NCBI RefSeq assembly: GCF_000158955.1
Contig: NZ_GG657757.1
Coordinates: 3,814,724-3,878,723 of the forward strand
Reading direction: 5' to 3'
DNA: 64,000 nucleotides
DNA from: Streptomyces viridochromogenes DSM 40736
GTDB lineage: Bacteria > Actinomycetota > Actinomycetes > Streptomycetales > Streptomycetaceae
Positions 33,715 through 43,862 of this stretch are shown here, one piece after another. The notes under the pieces are model-generated. The model was not told where the DNA came from. It saw only the letters and a program-made list of their open reading frames with translations, and made no database searches. Each line of letters starts with the position of its first letter. The stretch's first letter is position 1. A program made the translations under genes and the position numbers.

Positions 33715-36300
33715 TCAGTCGAGCACCGGCAGCAGCTCCGGCAGATGCCCGTCCGAAGCCTGGGCCGCCTGCTGCCGTTCCTCCGGGACCTCCGCGTAGA
33801 GCGTGTTGCGCGGCTTGGCCGGGCGTCCGGCCGCGTCCGCCACCGCGACGAGGTCCTTGACCGACTTGTACGAGCCGTACGACGAGCCCGCCATCCGGGA
33901 GATCGTCTCCTCCATGAGCGTGCCGCCGAGGTCGTTCGCGCCGGAGCGCAGCATCTCGGCCGCGCCCTCGGTGCCCAGCTTCACCCAGCTGGTCTGGATG
34001 TTGGGGATGTGCGGGTGCAGCAGCAGCCGGGCCATCGCGGTCACCGCGCGGTTGTCCCGCATGGTCGGGCCCGGGCGGGCGATCCCCGCCAGGTACACGG
34101 GCGCGTTGGTGTGCACGAACGGCAGCGTCACGAACTCGGTGAAGCCGCCGGTGCGCTGCTGGATGCCCGCGAGGGTGCGCAGGTGCCCGAGCCAGTGGCG
34201 GGGCTGGTCCACGTGCCCGTACATCATCGTCGAGCTCGACCGGATGCCCAGCTCGTGCGCCGTCGTGACGACCTCGATCCAGTCCGCCGCGGGCAGCTTG
34301 CCCTTGGTCAGGATCCAGCGGACCTCGTCGTCGAGGATCTCGGCCGCCGTGCCGGGGATGGTGTCGAGTCCGGCCTCCTTGGCGGTGGTCAGCCACTCGC
34401 GGATCGACATGCCGGTGCGGCTCGCGCCGTTGACGACCTCCATCGGCGAGAAGGCGTGCACGTGCATGCCCGGGACGCGTTCCTTCACCGCCCGCGCGAT
34501 GTCGAAGTACGCGGTGCCGGGCAGGTCCGGGTGGATGCCGCCCTGCATGCAGACCTCCACCGCGCCCACGTCCCAGGCCTGCTGCGCCCGGTCGGCGACC
34601 TGGTCGAGGGAGAGGGTGTAGGCGTCGGCGTCCGTGCGGCGCTGGGCGAAGGCGCAGAAGCGGCAGCCGGTGTAGCAGACGTTGGTGAAGTTGATGTTGC
34701 GGGTGACGATGTAGGTGACGTCGTCCCCGACGGCCGACTTCCGTACGTCGTCGGCGACCCGCGCGAGGGCGTCCAGGGCCGGGCCGTCCGCGTGCAGCAG
34801 GGCCAGCGCCTCGTCGTCGGTGAGCTTCGTGGGATCGTCGGCCGCCGTGCGCAGGGCCTGCCGTACGTCGGTGTCGATGCGCTCGGGTGTCATGCCCGGG
34901 GCGGCGGCCTCGCGCAGGGCGTCCCAGTCGCCGTACACCTCGTCGAAGTCGTCCCGGCGGTCCGAGGTGCGGCCCTCGGTGTCGATGGAGCTGTGCAGGT
35001 CGGTGCGGCCGGACGCCGTGAAGACCTCCTCCGGCTCCTGCCACGGCAGGCCCTGCGGCAGGGCGTCGGGGCGGGCCAGGCCGGTCTCCGGGTCGGCCAG
35101 CGCGGCCACGTGCGGACGCAGCCGCGGGTCCAGCCAGGGCTCGCCGCGCCGCACGAACTCCGGATACACGCACAGGCGCTCGCGCAGCTCGAAGCCGGCC
35201 GCCCGGGACTTCTCGGCGAGCTGCTCGATCTGCGGCCAGGGGCGCTCGGGGTTGACGTGGTCAATGGTCAGCGGGGAGACCCCGCCCCAGTCGTCGATGC
35301 CGGCCGCGATCAGCCGCTCGTACTCGTCGTCGACGAGGTTGGGCGGGGCCTGGATGCAACCCGACGGGCCCATGAGGAGGCGGGCGACGGCCACCGTGGC
35401 GACCAGTTCGTCCAGTTCCGCGTCCGGCATGCCGCGCATCGCGGTGTCCGGCTTGGCGCGGAAGTTCTGGATGATCAGCTCCTGGATGCCGTGGTAGGCC
35501 CGGGTCACCTTCCGCAGCGCGAACAGGGACTCGGCGCGCTCCTCGTAGGTCTCGCCGATACCTATCAGGACGCCCGAGGTGAAGGGGACGGAGGAGCGGC
35601 CCGCGTCCTCCAGGACGCGCAGCCGTACGGCGGGCTCCTTGTCGGGAGAGCCGTGGTGCGGGCCGCCCGGCTCGGACCAGAGGCGGGTCGCGGTCGTCTC
35701 CAGCATCATGCCCATGCTGGGCGCCACCGGCTTCAGGCGCTGGAAGTCGGTCCAGCTCATGACGCCCGGGTTGAGGTGGGGCAGCAGGCCCGTCTCCTCC
35801 AGGATGCGGATGGAGATGGCGCGGACGTAGGCGAGGGTGTCGTCGTAGCCGTGCGCGTCGAGCCACTCGCGCGCCTCGGGCCAGCGGTCCTCGGGCTTGT
35901 CGCCGAGGGTGATGAGGGCTTCCTTGCAGCCGAGGGCCGCGCCCTTGCGGGCGATGTCCAGGACCTCGTCCGGGGACATGAACATCCCGTGGCCCTCGCG
36001 GCGCAGCTTGCCGGGGACGGTGACGAACGTGCAGTAGTGGCATTTGTCCCGGCACAGCCGCGTCAGGGGGATGAAGACGCTCTTCGAGTACGTGATGACG
36101 CCGGGCCGGCCGGCCGCCTCGAGCCCGGCGTCCCGCACCCGGGCGGCCGAGGCCGACAGGTCCTCCAGCTGCTCCCCCCTGGCCTGGAGCAGCACCGCCG
36201 CCTCGGCGACGTCGAGCGACACGCCGTCCCTGGCCCGTTTCAGGGCGCGACGCATGGAGTTCTCGGTGGGGCCGGTTCCGGAGGTCGCGGAAGTCGTCAT
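33715..36300 (-). CDS. fbiC: FO synthase FbiC (fused CofG/CofH)
   Basis: 861 residues, the full length of actinobacterial FbiC. It contains two radical-SAM modules, each with CX3CX2C: Cys83, Cys87, Cys90 ([10 protein letters not shown]) in the CofG half and Cys542, Cys546, Cys549 (CYTGCRFC) in the CofH half. The order CofG-CofH and the linker around residue 450-480 are standard. It joins tyrosine to the flavin precursor 5-amino-6-ribitylaminouracil and makes FO, the deazaflavin chromophore of coenzyme F420. The many LLM and DUF385 proteins nearby are candidate users. The 3' end is isolated by a 27-bp tandem repeat. Confidence 0.97.
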   Translation of the reverse strand: MTTSATSGTGPTENSMRRALKRARDGVSLDVAEAAVLLQARGEQLEDLSASAARVRDAGLEAAGRPGVITYSKSVFIPLTRLCRDKCHYCTFVTVPGKLRREGHGMFMSPDEVLDIARKGAALGCKEALITLGDKPEDRWPEAREWLDAHGYDDTLAYVRAISIRILEETGLLPHLNPGVMSWTDFQRLKPVAPSMGMMLETTATRLWSEPGGPHHGSPDKEPAVRLRVLEDAGRSSVPFTSGVLIGIGETYEERAESLFALRKVTRAYHGIQELIIQNFRAKPDTAMRGMPDAELDELVATVAVARLLMGPSGCIQAPPNLVDDEYERLIAAGIDDWGGVSPLTIDHVNPERPWPQIEQLAEKSRAAGFELRERLCVYPEFVRRGEPWLDPRLRPHVAALADPETGLARPDALPQGLPWQEPEEVFTASGRTDLHSSIDTEGRTSDRRDDFDEVYGDWDALREAAAPGMTPERIDTDVRQALRTAADDPTKLTDDEALALLHADGPALDALARVADDVRKSAVGDDVTYIVTRNINFTNVCYTGCRFCAFAQRRTDADAYTLSLDQVADRAQQAWDVGAVEVCMQGGIHPDLPGTAYFDIARAVKERVPGMHVHAFSPMEVVNGASRTGMSIREWLTTAKEAGLDTIPGTAAEILDDEVRWILTKGKLPAADWIEVVTTAHELGIRSSSTMMYGHVDQPRHWLGHLRTLAGIQQRTGGFTEFVTLPFVHTNAPVYLAGIARPGPTMRDNRAVTAMARLLLHPHIPNIQTSWVKLGTEGAAEMLRSGANDLGGTLMEETISRMAGSSYGSYKSVKDLVAVADAAGRPAKPRNTLYAEVPEERQQAAQASDGHLPELLPVLD

Positions 36301-36340
36301 CCTTCGAGCATACGAGTGCGCTGATCAGAGCCGGGGAAGC

Positions 36341-36399
36341 CCCGTCGGTGGAGACCCGTCATCAGCGGAAGCCCGTCAGTGGAAGCCCGTCAGTGGAAG
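36341..36399. repeat. 14-bp tandem repeat at a gene end
   Basis: CCCGTCAGTGGAAG occurs exactly at 36372-36385 and 36386-36399. Two diverged units lie at 36341-36354 and 36355-36371. The last unit contains the stop codon of the small gene at 36390-36611. Confidence 0.8.
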
Positions 36400-36611
36400 G
36401 CCAGCCACCCTGTGCCCAGGACGAAGGTGAGCCCGGCGGCGGCCACGGCGGCCGGTCGGTTGCGGTGCAGCGCGAACCAGACCAGCGCGGCGGTCACGAG
36501 GACGGCCAGCGTGCCGATCCCGGCGCGCAGCAGCCCCTGGCTGTAGCCGTACTCGTTGAAGTGACGCACAAGCCAGGCGAACCAGGCAAGCCTCAAGACG
36601 CTCTCCCCCAC
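36390..36611 (-). CDS. Small two-helix membrane protein
   Basis: 73 residues: a short amphipathic start (MGESVLRLAWFAWLVRHFNEYGYSQG), then two hydrophobic segments (about 28-47 and 53-72) ending GTGWLAFH. The hydrophobic pattern and codon use are convincing. A small gene at this place before fbiC is also what I remember in other Streptomyces. Function unknown. Confidence 0.7.
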   Translation of the reverse strand: MGESVLRLAWFAWLVRHFNEYGYSQGLLRAGIGTLAVLVTAALVWFALHRNRPAAVAAAGLTFVLGTGWLAFH

Positions 36612-36741
36612 GGTGACTGAGAGCCGGGCCCGTCACACCGTCCGGCGCGGTGGTCAGCCGCGCATCGGTGTGCACCCGACTCGGTTTGTTGACCCGCAGT
36701 TTAGTAGGGAGAGTCAACTGCCTTTGCAGGAAGCGTGGTTG

Positions 36742-37587
36742 TCAGAGACAGTCCGCGAGTCCGTCCAGCGCCTTCAGCACCTCCGCCTCCCCCGCCGGAG
36801 GCAGCTGCACCACGATCTCCTCGATGCCGAGCTCCGCGTAGTGGGCGAGCTTGCCCGGGGTGGGGTGGACGGCGTACGGGACGATCTGGAGGGCGTCCGG
36901 GTCCCGGCCCGCCTCCGCCCAGGCCGTCCGCAGCAGCGGCAGGGACTCGGACAGGCCGCGTCCGCCGATGGGCAGCCAGCCGTCCGCGTACTCGCTGATG
37001 TGGGCGAACAGCTTGGGCCCGGCGGCCCCGCCGACGAGCGTGCGCGGACCGACGACCGGGCCACGCGCCTTCCGCACCGGCTTGGGGTGTGCCTGACTGG
37101 CCCGGACACCGCCGAACTCGCCCTCGTAGGCGACCGGTTCCTCCGACCACAGGGCCCGCATCAGCCCCATCCGGTCACGCACGAGCTCGCGCCGGGTGCG
37201 CCAGCGCACGCCGTGATCGGCGGCCTCCTCCACGTTCCAGCCGAAGCCGAGCCCGAGCGTGAACCGGCCGCCGGACAGGTGGTCCAGGGTCGCGATCTGC
37301 TTGGCCAGGACGATCGGGTCGTGCTGGGCGACGAGCGTGATGCCCGTGCCGAGCCCGAGCCGGCCGGTGACGGCGGCGGCCTGGCCGAGCGCCACGAACG
37401 GGTCGAGGGTACGGCCGTACTCGCGCGGCAGCTCACCGCCCGCCGGGTACGGCGTCGTCCGCTCGACCGGGATGTGCGTGTGCTCGGGCAGGAACAGCCC
37501 GGCGAAACCGCGGTCCTCCAGCTCACGTGCGAGCCGGGTCGGGGTGATCGTCTCGTCGGTGAGGAAGATCGTCACGGCGATGCGCAT
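36742..37587 (-). CDS. LLM class F420-dependent oxidoreductase
   Basis: 281 residues. A luciferase-like TIM barrel with family features: the opening RIAVTIFLTDETITPTRLAREL, EDRGFAGLFLPEHTHIP, then RLGLGTGITLVAQHDPIVLAKQ, and ATLDHLSGGRFTLGLGFGWN. The C-terminal GIEEIVVQLPPAGEAE is the usual barrel end. The length and LDHLSGGRF-GxGxGWN motif are typical of the F420-using subgroup, so it probably shuttles hydride to or from F420. Substrate unknown. It lies next to fbiC on the same strand. Confidence 0.9.
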   Translation of the reverse strand: MRIAVTIFLTDETITPTRLARELEDRGFAGLFLPEHTHIPVERTTPYPAGGELPREYGRTLDPFVALGQAAAVTGRLGLGTGITLVAQHDPIVLAKQIATLDHLSGGRFTLGLGFGWNVEEAADHGVRWRTRRELVRDRMGLMRALWSEEPVAYEGEFGGVRASQAHPKPVRKARGPVVGPRTLVGGAAGPKLFAHISEYADGWLPIGGRGLSESLPLLRTAWAEAGRDPDALQIVPYAVHPTPGKLAHYAELGIEEIVVQLPPAGEAEVLKALDGLADCL

Positions 37588-37785
37588 GAACCATATCTAC
37601 CCGAGGCAGACACACCTGTCCATACCGACCAGTCGGGACTTTCGGGGGCCCGTGACCTGTTCCGCTGATCCCCACCGGCGGATTCCCCTCCCTTGCACGC
37701 CGGTTAACGGCTGACTACAAGGGTTCCCACGCACCACCCCGCACCACCCATGCCACGTCACCGACGACATCTTGGGAGCAGCTGC

Positions 37786-39300
37786 ATGTGCGAGGACAAC
37801 CACGGCGGGCTCGGCCGGCGTGCCCTGTTCGTGACCGGAGCGGCCGCCGCGCTTACGTTGGGAAGCGTGAGCTTCGCTTCAGCGGCAGAGGGCAGCCGGG
37901 AGAGCAGAACGGTGCGCGGCACGCTGCCGCCCGGCTCCCCCGACTTCGTGTACGTGCCCGTCGAGGTCCCGGCCGGGGTCCGGGAGATCAAGGTCGCCTA
38001 CACCTACGACCGGCCGTCCGTCCCGGCCGGCACCACGGGCAACGCCCTCGACATCGGCGTCTTCGACGAGCGCGGCACCGAGCTCGGCGGCCGGGGCTTC
38101 CGCGGCTGGTCGGGCGGGGCGCGCACCGAGTTCTTCCTCCGCGCGGACGACGCGACGCCCGGCTACCTCCCGGGCCCGGTGCGCGAGGGCACCTGGCACA
38201 TCGCGCTCGGCCCGTACACGGTCGCCCCGCAGGGGCTGGCGTACGAGATCACGATCACGCTGACCTACGGGGAGCCGGGCGAGGCCGCCCGGCCGGTGTA
38301 CCCGCCCGAGCGGGCCAAGGGCCGGGGCCGGGCCTGGTACCGGGGCGACTGCCACCTCCACTCCTGGCACTCCGACGGCCGCCGCACCCCCGCCGAGATC
38401 GGCGCCCTGGCGCGGGCGGCGGGCCTGGACTTCATCAACTCCTCCGAGCACAACACACACTCGGCGCACGCCCACTGGGCCGATGTGGCCGGGGACGACC
38501 TGCTCGTCATGCTGGGCGAGGAGATCACCACCCGGAACGGTCACGTGGTGGCGCTGGGCACCGACCCGGGCACCTTCGTCGACTGGCGCTACCGGGCCCG
38601 CGACAACCGCTTCGGCCGCTTCGCCCGCCAGATCCGCCGCGCCGGCGGCCTCGTCGTCCCGGCCCATCCGCACGCCACGTGCGTCGGCTGCAACTGGAAG
38701 TTCGGCTTCAACGAGGCGGACGCCGTCGAGGTGTGGAACGGCCCCTACACGCCCGACGACGAGGTCGCCCTCGCCGACTGGGACAGCATGCTCGTGGCGT
38801 CCGCGCGGGACGGCCGCGACTGGCCCCCGGCGATGGGCAGCAGCGACGCCCACCGCGACCCGGACGCCGTCGGCAGCCCCCAGACGGTCGTCCTGGCCGA
38901 CGACCTCACCCGGGAGGCCATTCAGGAGGGCATCCGGGCGGGACGGTCGTACATCGCCGAGTCCGCCAGGGTCGAGCTGTCGTTCCGGGCCTTGGGCGGG
39001 CGCGGCGAACACGCGGGCATCGGGGGGCGGCTGCGGGTGGACCGCGACACCCCGGTCACCGTCCGCCTGGAGGTCACGGGCGCCCCGCGCTGCACGGTCC
39101 GTTTCGTCACCGACCAGGGCGTGCTCCACACCAGCGCGCCGCTGCCGGTGTCCGGCTCGGGCGTCGTCGAGTGGCGGACGACACCGTCGTACGCGGCGTA
39201 CGTGCGGGCCGAGTTGCGGCACGAGACGGCGGCGGGACCCCTGCCCGGCGCGCTGGCGGCGCTCACGAACCCGATCTTCCTGGGGCACCGCACGGGATGA
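37786..39300 (+). CDS. Exported PHP-domain metallohydrolase (CehA/McbA family)
   Basis: 504 residues from ATG 37786, preceded by TGGGAG. The N-terminus has a twin-arginine-type signal (GLGRRALFVTGAAAALTLG). A beta-sandwich region of about 130 residues precedes the PHP domain, with metal motif DCHLHSWHSD (His190, His192), SSEHNTHSAHAH near 225, the VVPAHPHATC segment, and GSSDAHRD with Asp354 and His356. A second sandwich domain closes the protein. CehA/McbA enzymes hydrolyse phosphate- or carbamate-type esters in the cell envelope. Substrate unknown. Confidence 0.88.
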   Translation: MCEDNHGGLGRRALFVTGAAAALTLGSVSFASAAEGSRESRTVRGTLPPGSPDFVYVPVEVPAGVREIKVAYTYDRPSVPAGTTGNALDIGVFDERGTELGGRGFRGWSGGARTEFFLRADDATPGYLPGPVREGTWHIALGPYTVAPQGLAYEITITLTYGEPGEAARPVYPPERAKGRGRAWYRGDCHLHSWHSDGRRTPAEIGALARAAGLDFINSSEHNTHSAHAHWADVAGDDLLVMLGEEITTRNGHVVALGTDPGTFVDWRYRARDNRFGRFARQIRRAGGLVVPAHPHATCVGCNWKFGFNEADAVEVWNGPYTPDDEVALADWDSMLVASARDGRDWPPAMGSSDAHRDPDAVGSPQTVVLADDLTREAIQEGIRAGRSYIAESARVELSFRALGGRGEHAGIGGRLRVDRDTPVTVRLEVTGAPRCTVRFVTDQGVLHTSAPLPVSGSGVVEWRTTPSYAAYVRAELRHETAAGPLPGALAALTNPIFLGHRTG

Positions 39301-39310
39301 CGAGCTGAGC

Positions 39311-40129
39311 TCAGCCCTCGTCCAGGTCCGCCACGACCGCCGCGTGGTCCGAGGGCCAGACTCCGTCCACGGGGCCGTCGCAGGCCCGCCGCACGTCCCG
39401 TACGCGGCCGAGTCCGCCGGGGCCGGGCGGGCCCACGTGGACGTAGTCGATGCGCGCGCTCGGCTCGTGGGGCGCCGCCACGTACGGGTTGGCGGCGTCC
39501 CAGGTGGCGGCGGGGGCGGCCGGGTCGGCGTACTCCCAGGCGTCGAGCAGGACCTGTCCGGGCACGGCCGGGGCGGTTCCGCGGCCCCCGAGGAGGCGGA
39601 CCTCGTCGGAGTCGGGCCGGGCGTTGAGATCGCCGGTGACGACGGGCGGGAAGGGGGTGCCGCCGCGGTGCCGGGCGACGAACCCGGCGAGCGCGGCGGC
39701 CTGCCCGCAGCGGACCGCCGAGCCGTGCGGGACGGAGGTGAAGTGGGCCGTGAAGAAGGGGACGTCGTGGCCGGGGGCCGCCAGGCGGGCGTAGAGGGCC
39801 AGCCGGCCGTCGTCGGTCTCCGCCGGGGCGGGCAGCGGCAGCACGTCCCGGTCCACGACCGGCCATCGGCTGAGCACGGCGTTGCCTATGTCGACCGTGG
39901 CGTCCCCGATCCGCCGCCGCCAGCGCTCCGGCGCGGGCGAGGGGGCCCAGGCACAGTGCAGCCCCAGCTCACCGGCCAGCCACTCGGCGAGGTTCTCGCC
40001 GTCCGCGGCCCACACCTCCTGGAGGCCCACGACATCGGGACGCAGCTCCCTCAGGGCCGTGAGGATCGCCTTCTGCCGCGTCTGCCACGGCCCGAAGCGC
40101 CACCACAGATTCCACGTCACGATCCGCAT
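39311..40129 (-). CDS. Endonuclease/exonuclease/phosphatase (EEP) family protein
   Basis: 272 residues from ATG 40129; the frame is open 53 codons further without a good start. EEP motifs are complete: MRIVTWNLWWRFGP at the start (Asn7), VGLQEVWAADGENL (Glu metal ligand), VVTGDLNARPDSDEVR (Asp/Asn pair) and WPSDHAAVVAD at the end (Asp-His catalytic pair). It may cut DNA, RNA or phosphoesters, e.g. sphingomyelinase-like or inositol phosphatase-like. No signal peptide. It is convergent with the PHP gene, 10 bases apart. Confidence 0.9.
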   Translation of the reverse strand: MRIVTWNLWWRFGPWQTRQKAILTALRELRPDVVGLQEVWAADGENLAEWLAGELGLHCAWAPSPAPERWRRRIGDATVDIGNAVLSRWPVVDRDVLPLPAPAETDDGRLALYARLAAPGHDVPFFTAHFTSVPHGSAVRCGQAAALAGFVARHRGGTPFPPVVTGDLNARPDSDEVRLLGGRGTAPAVPGQVLLDAWEYADPAAPAATWDAANPYVAAPHEPSARIDYVHVGPPGPGGLGRVRDVRRACDGPVDGVWPSDHAAVVADLDEG

Positions 40130-40229
40130 CCGCAGCCACCCTGCCTTCGTCCCGGCGCGTCGAGGATCATTGAAGCAGGAGCCGTTGCAGAAACCGTGAG
40201 AACTTCGTGCCGAAGGAGACCCGCCGCCG

Positions 40230-40622
40230 ATGTCCCGCCTCACCGACCTGCGGTTCCGCGCCGCCACGTCCTTCCAGCGCCGCATCAACCCCGTCCTGCG
40301 CCGCCTGCCCCTCCAGACGGTCCTGGAGACGACGGGCCGCGTCTCCGGGCTGCCCCGTCAGACACCGGTGGGCGGCCGCCGCGTCGGTGACTCCTTCTGG
40401 CTGGTGTCGGAGTTCGGCGAACGGTCGCAGTACGTGCGCAACATCAAGGCGGATCCGTGGGTGCGGGTGCGGATCCGGGGGCGCTGGCACACCGGGACGG
40501 CCCATCTCGTGCCGGACGACGACCCCGTGGCCCGGCTGCGGCGGCTGCCCAGATTCAACGGCCTGGGGGTGCGGGCGTTCGGCACCGACCTGCTGACGGT
40601 ACGGGTGGATCTGGACACCTGA
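40230..40622 (+). CDS. DUF385 deazaflavin (F420)-dependent nitroreductase-type protein
   Basis: 130 residues. The Ddn/DUF385 split-barrel pattern is present: a helical start (TSFQRRINPVLRRLP), LETTGRVSGLPRQTPV, DSFWLVSEFGERSQYVRNIKADPWVRV and a final strand with LTVRVDL. The family binds F420 and reduces nitro or quinone groups in mycobacteria (Ddn). It lies on the opposite strand from the catabolic operon and convergent with the ALDH gene. Confidence 0.88.
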   Translation: MSRLTDLRFRAATSFQRRINPVLRRLPLQTVLETTGRVSGLPRQTPVGGRRVGDSFWLVSEFGERSQYVRNIKADPWVRVRIRGRWHTGTAHLVPDDDPVARLRRLPRFNGLGVRAFGTDLLTVRVDLDT

Positions 40623-40628
40623 GAGGCG

Positions 40629-42098
40629 TCAGCCCGGCCAGACGATCGCCTGCACCTCGCTGTAGGCGTGCAGCGCGTAGGAGCCGACGTCCCTGCCGAC
40701 GCCGCTCCTCTTGAAGCCGCCGAAAGGAGCTTCCATGTTGCGGCCCACGGTGTTCACGCCCACCCCGCCGGCCCGCAGCCGGCGCGCCACCCGGAAGGCG
40801 CGGGCGACGTCCCCCGACCAGACGTAGTCGATGAGGCCGTAGTCGGTGTCGTTGGCGAGGGCGATGCCCTCCTCCTCGTCCTCGAAGGGGATGACGACCA
40901 CCACCGGCCCGAAGATCTCCTCGCGGGCCACGCGCATGTCGTTGCCGCAGTCGGCGAGGAGCGTCGGGGCGACGTAGAAGCCGGTGGGCAGGTCCGGGCG
41001 TTCGCCGCCCGTCACGACCACCGCGCCCTCCTTCCGGCCCAGTTCGACGTACGACTCCACGCGGTCCCGGTGCGCGGCCGAGATCACCGGCCCGACCACG
41101 GTGTCCGGCTCGCGCGGATCACCGACCTTCAAGCGGCCTGCGTACAGGCTCAGTTGATCCACCAGCCGGTCGTATACCCCGCGCTGCGCCAGCACCCGCG
41201 TCGGGGCCGTGCAGATCTGCCCGCTGTAGAAGGAGAAGGTGGTCCCGATCCCGGCCACGGCCGAGCCGACGTCCGCGTCGTCGAAGACGATTGCCGCACC
41301 CTTCCCGCCCAGCTCCATCAACTGCCGTTTCATGTCGCGCCCGCACACCTCGGCGATGCGCTGCCCGACGGCCGTGGAGCCGGTGAAGCTGACCATGTCG
41401 ACGTCCGGTGAGTCCACGGCCGCCTCGCTCACCCCCTGAGACCGGCCGGACACCACGTTCACCACACCCCGTGGCACACCCGCCGCCTCCAGCGCCTCCG
41501 CCATGCGGTAGACCGACAGGGGGTCCTGCGGGGCGGGTTTCACCACGACCGTGTTGCCCATGGCCAGGGCCGGGGCGATCTTGCCGGCCGGGTTGGCCCA
41601 GGGGTTGTTGTACGAGGTGATGCAGGTGACGACGCCGACGGGCTGGCGGACGGCCAGGGCACCCATGACACCAGCCCTCCCCATCGGCCCTGCCTCGTTG
41701 ATCTGCGGCGGCACCGCCCACTCGGCGGGCTCCACGCGCGCGTAGCGCCGGAACCGGGCGGCGGCGACGCCGACCTGCATCCCGCGTGCGGTGCCGGTGG
41801 TCGCGCCGGTCTCGGCCCGGGCGAGTTCCGCGTACGGCACGAGGTGGTCCCGGATGATGTCCGCCGCCCGGGAGAGCACCGCGGCGCGCTCCTCCGGCGC
41901 CGTACGCGACCACGGCCCGAACGCCTCCCGGGCCGCCGCACAGGCCGCGCGCACCTGGTCCCGCGAGGCCTCCGGCGCCCATCCGACGGTCTCTTCGGTC
42001 GCCGGGTCGACCACCTCGTAGTGCCCGCCGTCCGGCTCCACCCAGGAGCCGCCGACGAACAACGCCTGCCCGGACGTCACCTGGTTCACCTGGTTCAC
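40629..42098 (-). CDS. Aldehyde dehydrogenase family protein
   Basis: 489 residues if it starts at GTG 42098, which overlaps the previous stop (GTGA); GTGs at 42089 and 42080 are in frame because of a nine-base repeat. Catalytic Cys296 lies in YSGQICTAPT, general-base Glu262 in MELGGKG, and the NAD loop in SFTGSTAVGQRI (about 237-248). The enzyme oxidises an aldehyde to the acid with NAD(P)+. It is the last gene of the aminoacylase operon and fits a catabolic branch. Confidence 0.93.
   Translation of the reverse strand: MNQVNQVTSGQALFVGGSWVEPDGGHYEVVDPATEETVGWAPEASRDQVRAACAAAREAFGPWSRTAPEERAAVLSRAADIIRDHLVPYAELARAETGATTGTARGMQVGVAAARFRRYARVEPAEWAVPPQINEAGPMGRAGVMGALAVRQPVGVVTCITSYNNPWANPAGKIAPALAMGNTVVVKPAPQDPLSVYRMAEALEAAGVPRGVVNVVSGRSQGVSEAAVDSPDVDMVSFTGSTAVGQRIAEVCGRDMKRQLMELGGKGAAIVFDDADVGSAVAGIGTTFSFYSGQICTAPTRVLAQRGVYDRLVDQLSLYAGRLKVGDPREPDTVVGPVISAAHRDRVESYVELGRKEGAVVVTGGERPDLPTGFYVAPTLLADCGNDMRVAREEIFGPVVVVIPFEDEEEGIALANDTDYGLIDYVWSGDVARAFRVARRLRAGGVGVNTVGRNMEAPFGGFKRSGVGRDVGSYALHAYSEVQAIVWPG
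42078..42098 (-). repeat. Nine-base repeat at an overlapping stop/start
   Basis: On the minus strand GTGAACCAG occurs twice (42098-42090, 42089-42081), followed by GTGACG. Each copy offers a GTG start and a TGA in another frame. It spans the junction of the aminoacylase stop and the ALDH start, encoding Val-Asn-Gln repeats. Confidence 0.75.
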
Positions 42099-43825
42099 CT
42101 GGTGCTCACCGTCTCGGTGTCCCGCCGCGAGCGCAGCACCCGGCCCGGCACCGCCCCGGTCACCACGTCGTCCCGGATCGCCTCGACCCCGTTGACCCAC
42201 ACGGCCCGCACACCCAGCGCCCGGGAGTCCAGCCGCGGGCTGTCACCCGGCAGGTCGTGCACCAGGGTGGCCGGGCCCGCGTCGATCCGCTCCGGGTCGA
42301 AGAGGACGAGGTCCGCATGCCAGCCCTCCCGCACCTGCCCCCGCTCCCGCAGGCCGAAGAGCCGGGCCGGGTCGTCGGTCAGCATCTTCACCGCCTGCTC
42401 CAGACCGACCAGCTTCCGGCCCCGCAGACAGTCCCCGAGGAACCGGGTCGTGTACGGCGCCCCGCACATCCGGTCCAGATGCGCCCCCGCGTCGGACCCG
42501 CCGAGCAGCACGTCCTCGTGCTGCCAGGTCTCCGCCCGCAGCGCCCAGGACGCCGGGTCATTGTCGGTGGGCATCGGCCACAGCACCGTGCGCAGCCCGT
42601 CGTTGGCGCAGATCTCCACCAGGCACGCGAAGGGCTCCTGGCCGCGCTCCTCGGCGATGTCCTCGACGACCCGGCCGGTCAGCCCGGCGTTGGCGTCGCT
42701 GTAGGTGTCGCCGATGACGTACCGCCCGAAGTTCGACAGCCGCCGGAACACCCCGGCCTCCTTGGACCGGGCCCGGCGCAGCAGCTCGTCCCGGACGTCC
42801 GGATCGCGCAGCTTCTCGATCCGCCGCGGCACGGGCAGCCCGAGGACCGGTCCCCACCCGGGGATCAGGTTCAGCGCGCAGAAGGTGCCCAGGGACATGT
42901 TCATCGGCGTGAGGATCGGCATGGTCAGCGCCACGACCCTGCCGCCCGCCTTCCGCGCCTGCTCGCTCGCGAGGAGCTGCCGGGGCACCCGCTCGGGCAC
43001 CGCCGCGTCGATGGTCAGCACGTTCCAGTTCAGCGGCCGGCCCGCCACCGCGCTCATCTCCACGAACAGATCGATCTCGGCGTCGCTGAACTGGTCGAGA
43101 CAGCCCGCGACGATCGCCTCGATCTGCGTGCCCTCGTGCTCACCGACGGCCCGGGACAGCGCCAGCAGTTCGGCGGGCCCCGCGTGCCGGGAGGCGACCG
43201 GCTGCCCGTCGCCGTCGGAGTGGCTGGTCGACTGGGTGGTGGACAACCCCCACGCACCGGCGTCCATGGCCTCCCGCAACAGCCGTACCATCGACGCCAG
43301 TTGCTCCCCGGTCGGCTGCCCGCCCACCGCCTCCGGCCCCATCACGTACCGCCGCAGCGCACAGTGCCCCACCATGAACCCGGCGTTGACCGCGATCCGC
43401 CCCTCCAGGGCATCGAGGTACTCCCCGAACCCGTGCCAGCTCCAGGGCGCCCCCTCCTCCAACGCCACCAGCGACATGCCCTCGACCTTGGACATCATCC
43501 GCCGCGTGTAGTCGGCGTCCTGCGGCCGCTCCGGGTTCAGCGGCGCGAGCGTGAACCCGCAGTTCCCACCCGCGACGGTGGTGACACCGTGGTTGAGCGA
43601 GGGCGTGGCGTACGGATCCCAGAAGAGCTGGGCGTCGTAGTGGGTGTGCGGGTCGACGAAGCCGGGGGTGAGGACGAGCCCGGCGGCGTCTTCGGTGGTC
43701 CGGGCCTCCTCGGTGACCCGACCGATGACGGCGATACGGCCGTCGCGCATGCCGACGTCGGCGGTATACGCCGGGGCGCCCGTCCCGTCCACGACGGTCA
43801 CACCCTGGATGACGTGATCGAGCAT
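42095..43825 (-). CDS. N-acyl-D-amino-acid deacylase/D-aminoacylase-like amidohydrolase
   Basis: 576 residues, ATG after GGGAG. An amidohydrolase with the D-aminoacylase layout: N-terminal small beta domain (VIQGVTVVDGTGAPAYTADVG), metal motif GFVDPHTHYDAQLFWDP (His60, His62), and GGNCGF with Cys89, the bridging metal ligand in that family. A later GSDAGAHLDRMCG holds the catalytic Asp. Members hydrolyse N-acyl-D-amino acids, but many are uncharacterised. It precedes ALDH in an operon whose promoter carries an 8-bp palindrome. Confidence 0.9.
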   Translation of the reverse strand: MLDHVIQGVTVVDGTGAPAYTADVGMRDGRIAVIGRVTEEARTTEDAAGLVLTPGFVDPHTHYDAQLFWDPYATPSLNHGVTTVAGGNCGFTLAPLNPERPQDADYTRRMMSKVEGMSLVALEEGAPWSWHGFGEYLDALEGRIAVNAGFMVGHCALRRYVMGPEAVGGQPTGEQLASMVRLLREAMDAGAWGLSTTQSTSHSDGDGQPVASRHAGPAELLALSRAVGEHEGTQIEAIVAGCLDQFSDAEIDLFVEMSAVAGRPLNWNVLTIDAAVPERVPRQLLASEQARKAGGRVVALTMPILTPMNMSLGTFCALNLIPGWGPVLGLPVPRRIEKLRDPDVRDELLRRARSKEAGVFRRLSNFGRYVIGDTYSDANAGLTGRVVEDIAEERGQEPFACLVEICANDGLRTVLWPMPTDNDPASWALRAETWQHEDVLLGGSDAGAHLDRMCGAPYTTRFLGDCLRGRKLVGLEQAVKMLTDDPARLFGLRERGQVREGWHADLVLFDPERIDAGPATLVHDLPGDSPRLDSRALGVRAVWVNGVEAIRDDVVTGAVPGRVLRSRRDTETVSTR

Positions 43826-43838
43826 GAGCTACTCAACT

Positions 43839-43862
43839 CCCTTAGGTTCATTGCCCTAAGGG
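43839..43862. promoter_or_regulatory. Palindrome upstream of the D-aminoacylase-like gene
   Basis: CCCTTAGG (43839-43846), eight bases, CCTAAGGG (43855-43862): a perfect inverted repeat whose inner side merges into the GGGAG ribosome site of the aminoacylase gene. It could be an operator or an mRNA hairpin that hides the ribosome site. It differs from the CTGACG palindromes. Confidence 0.5.
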
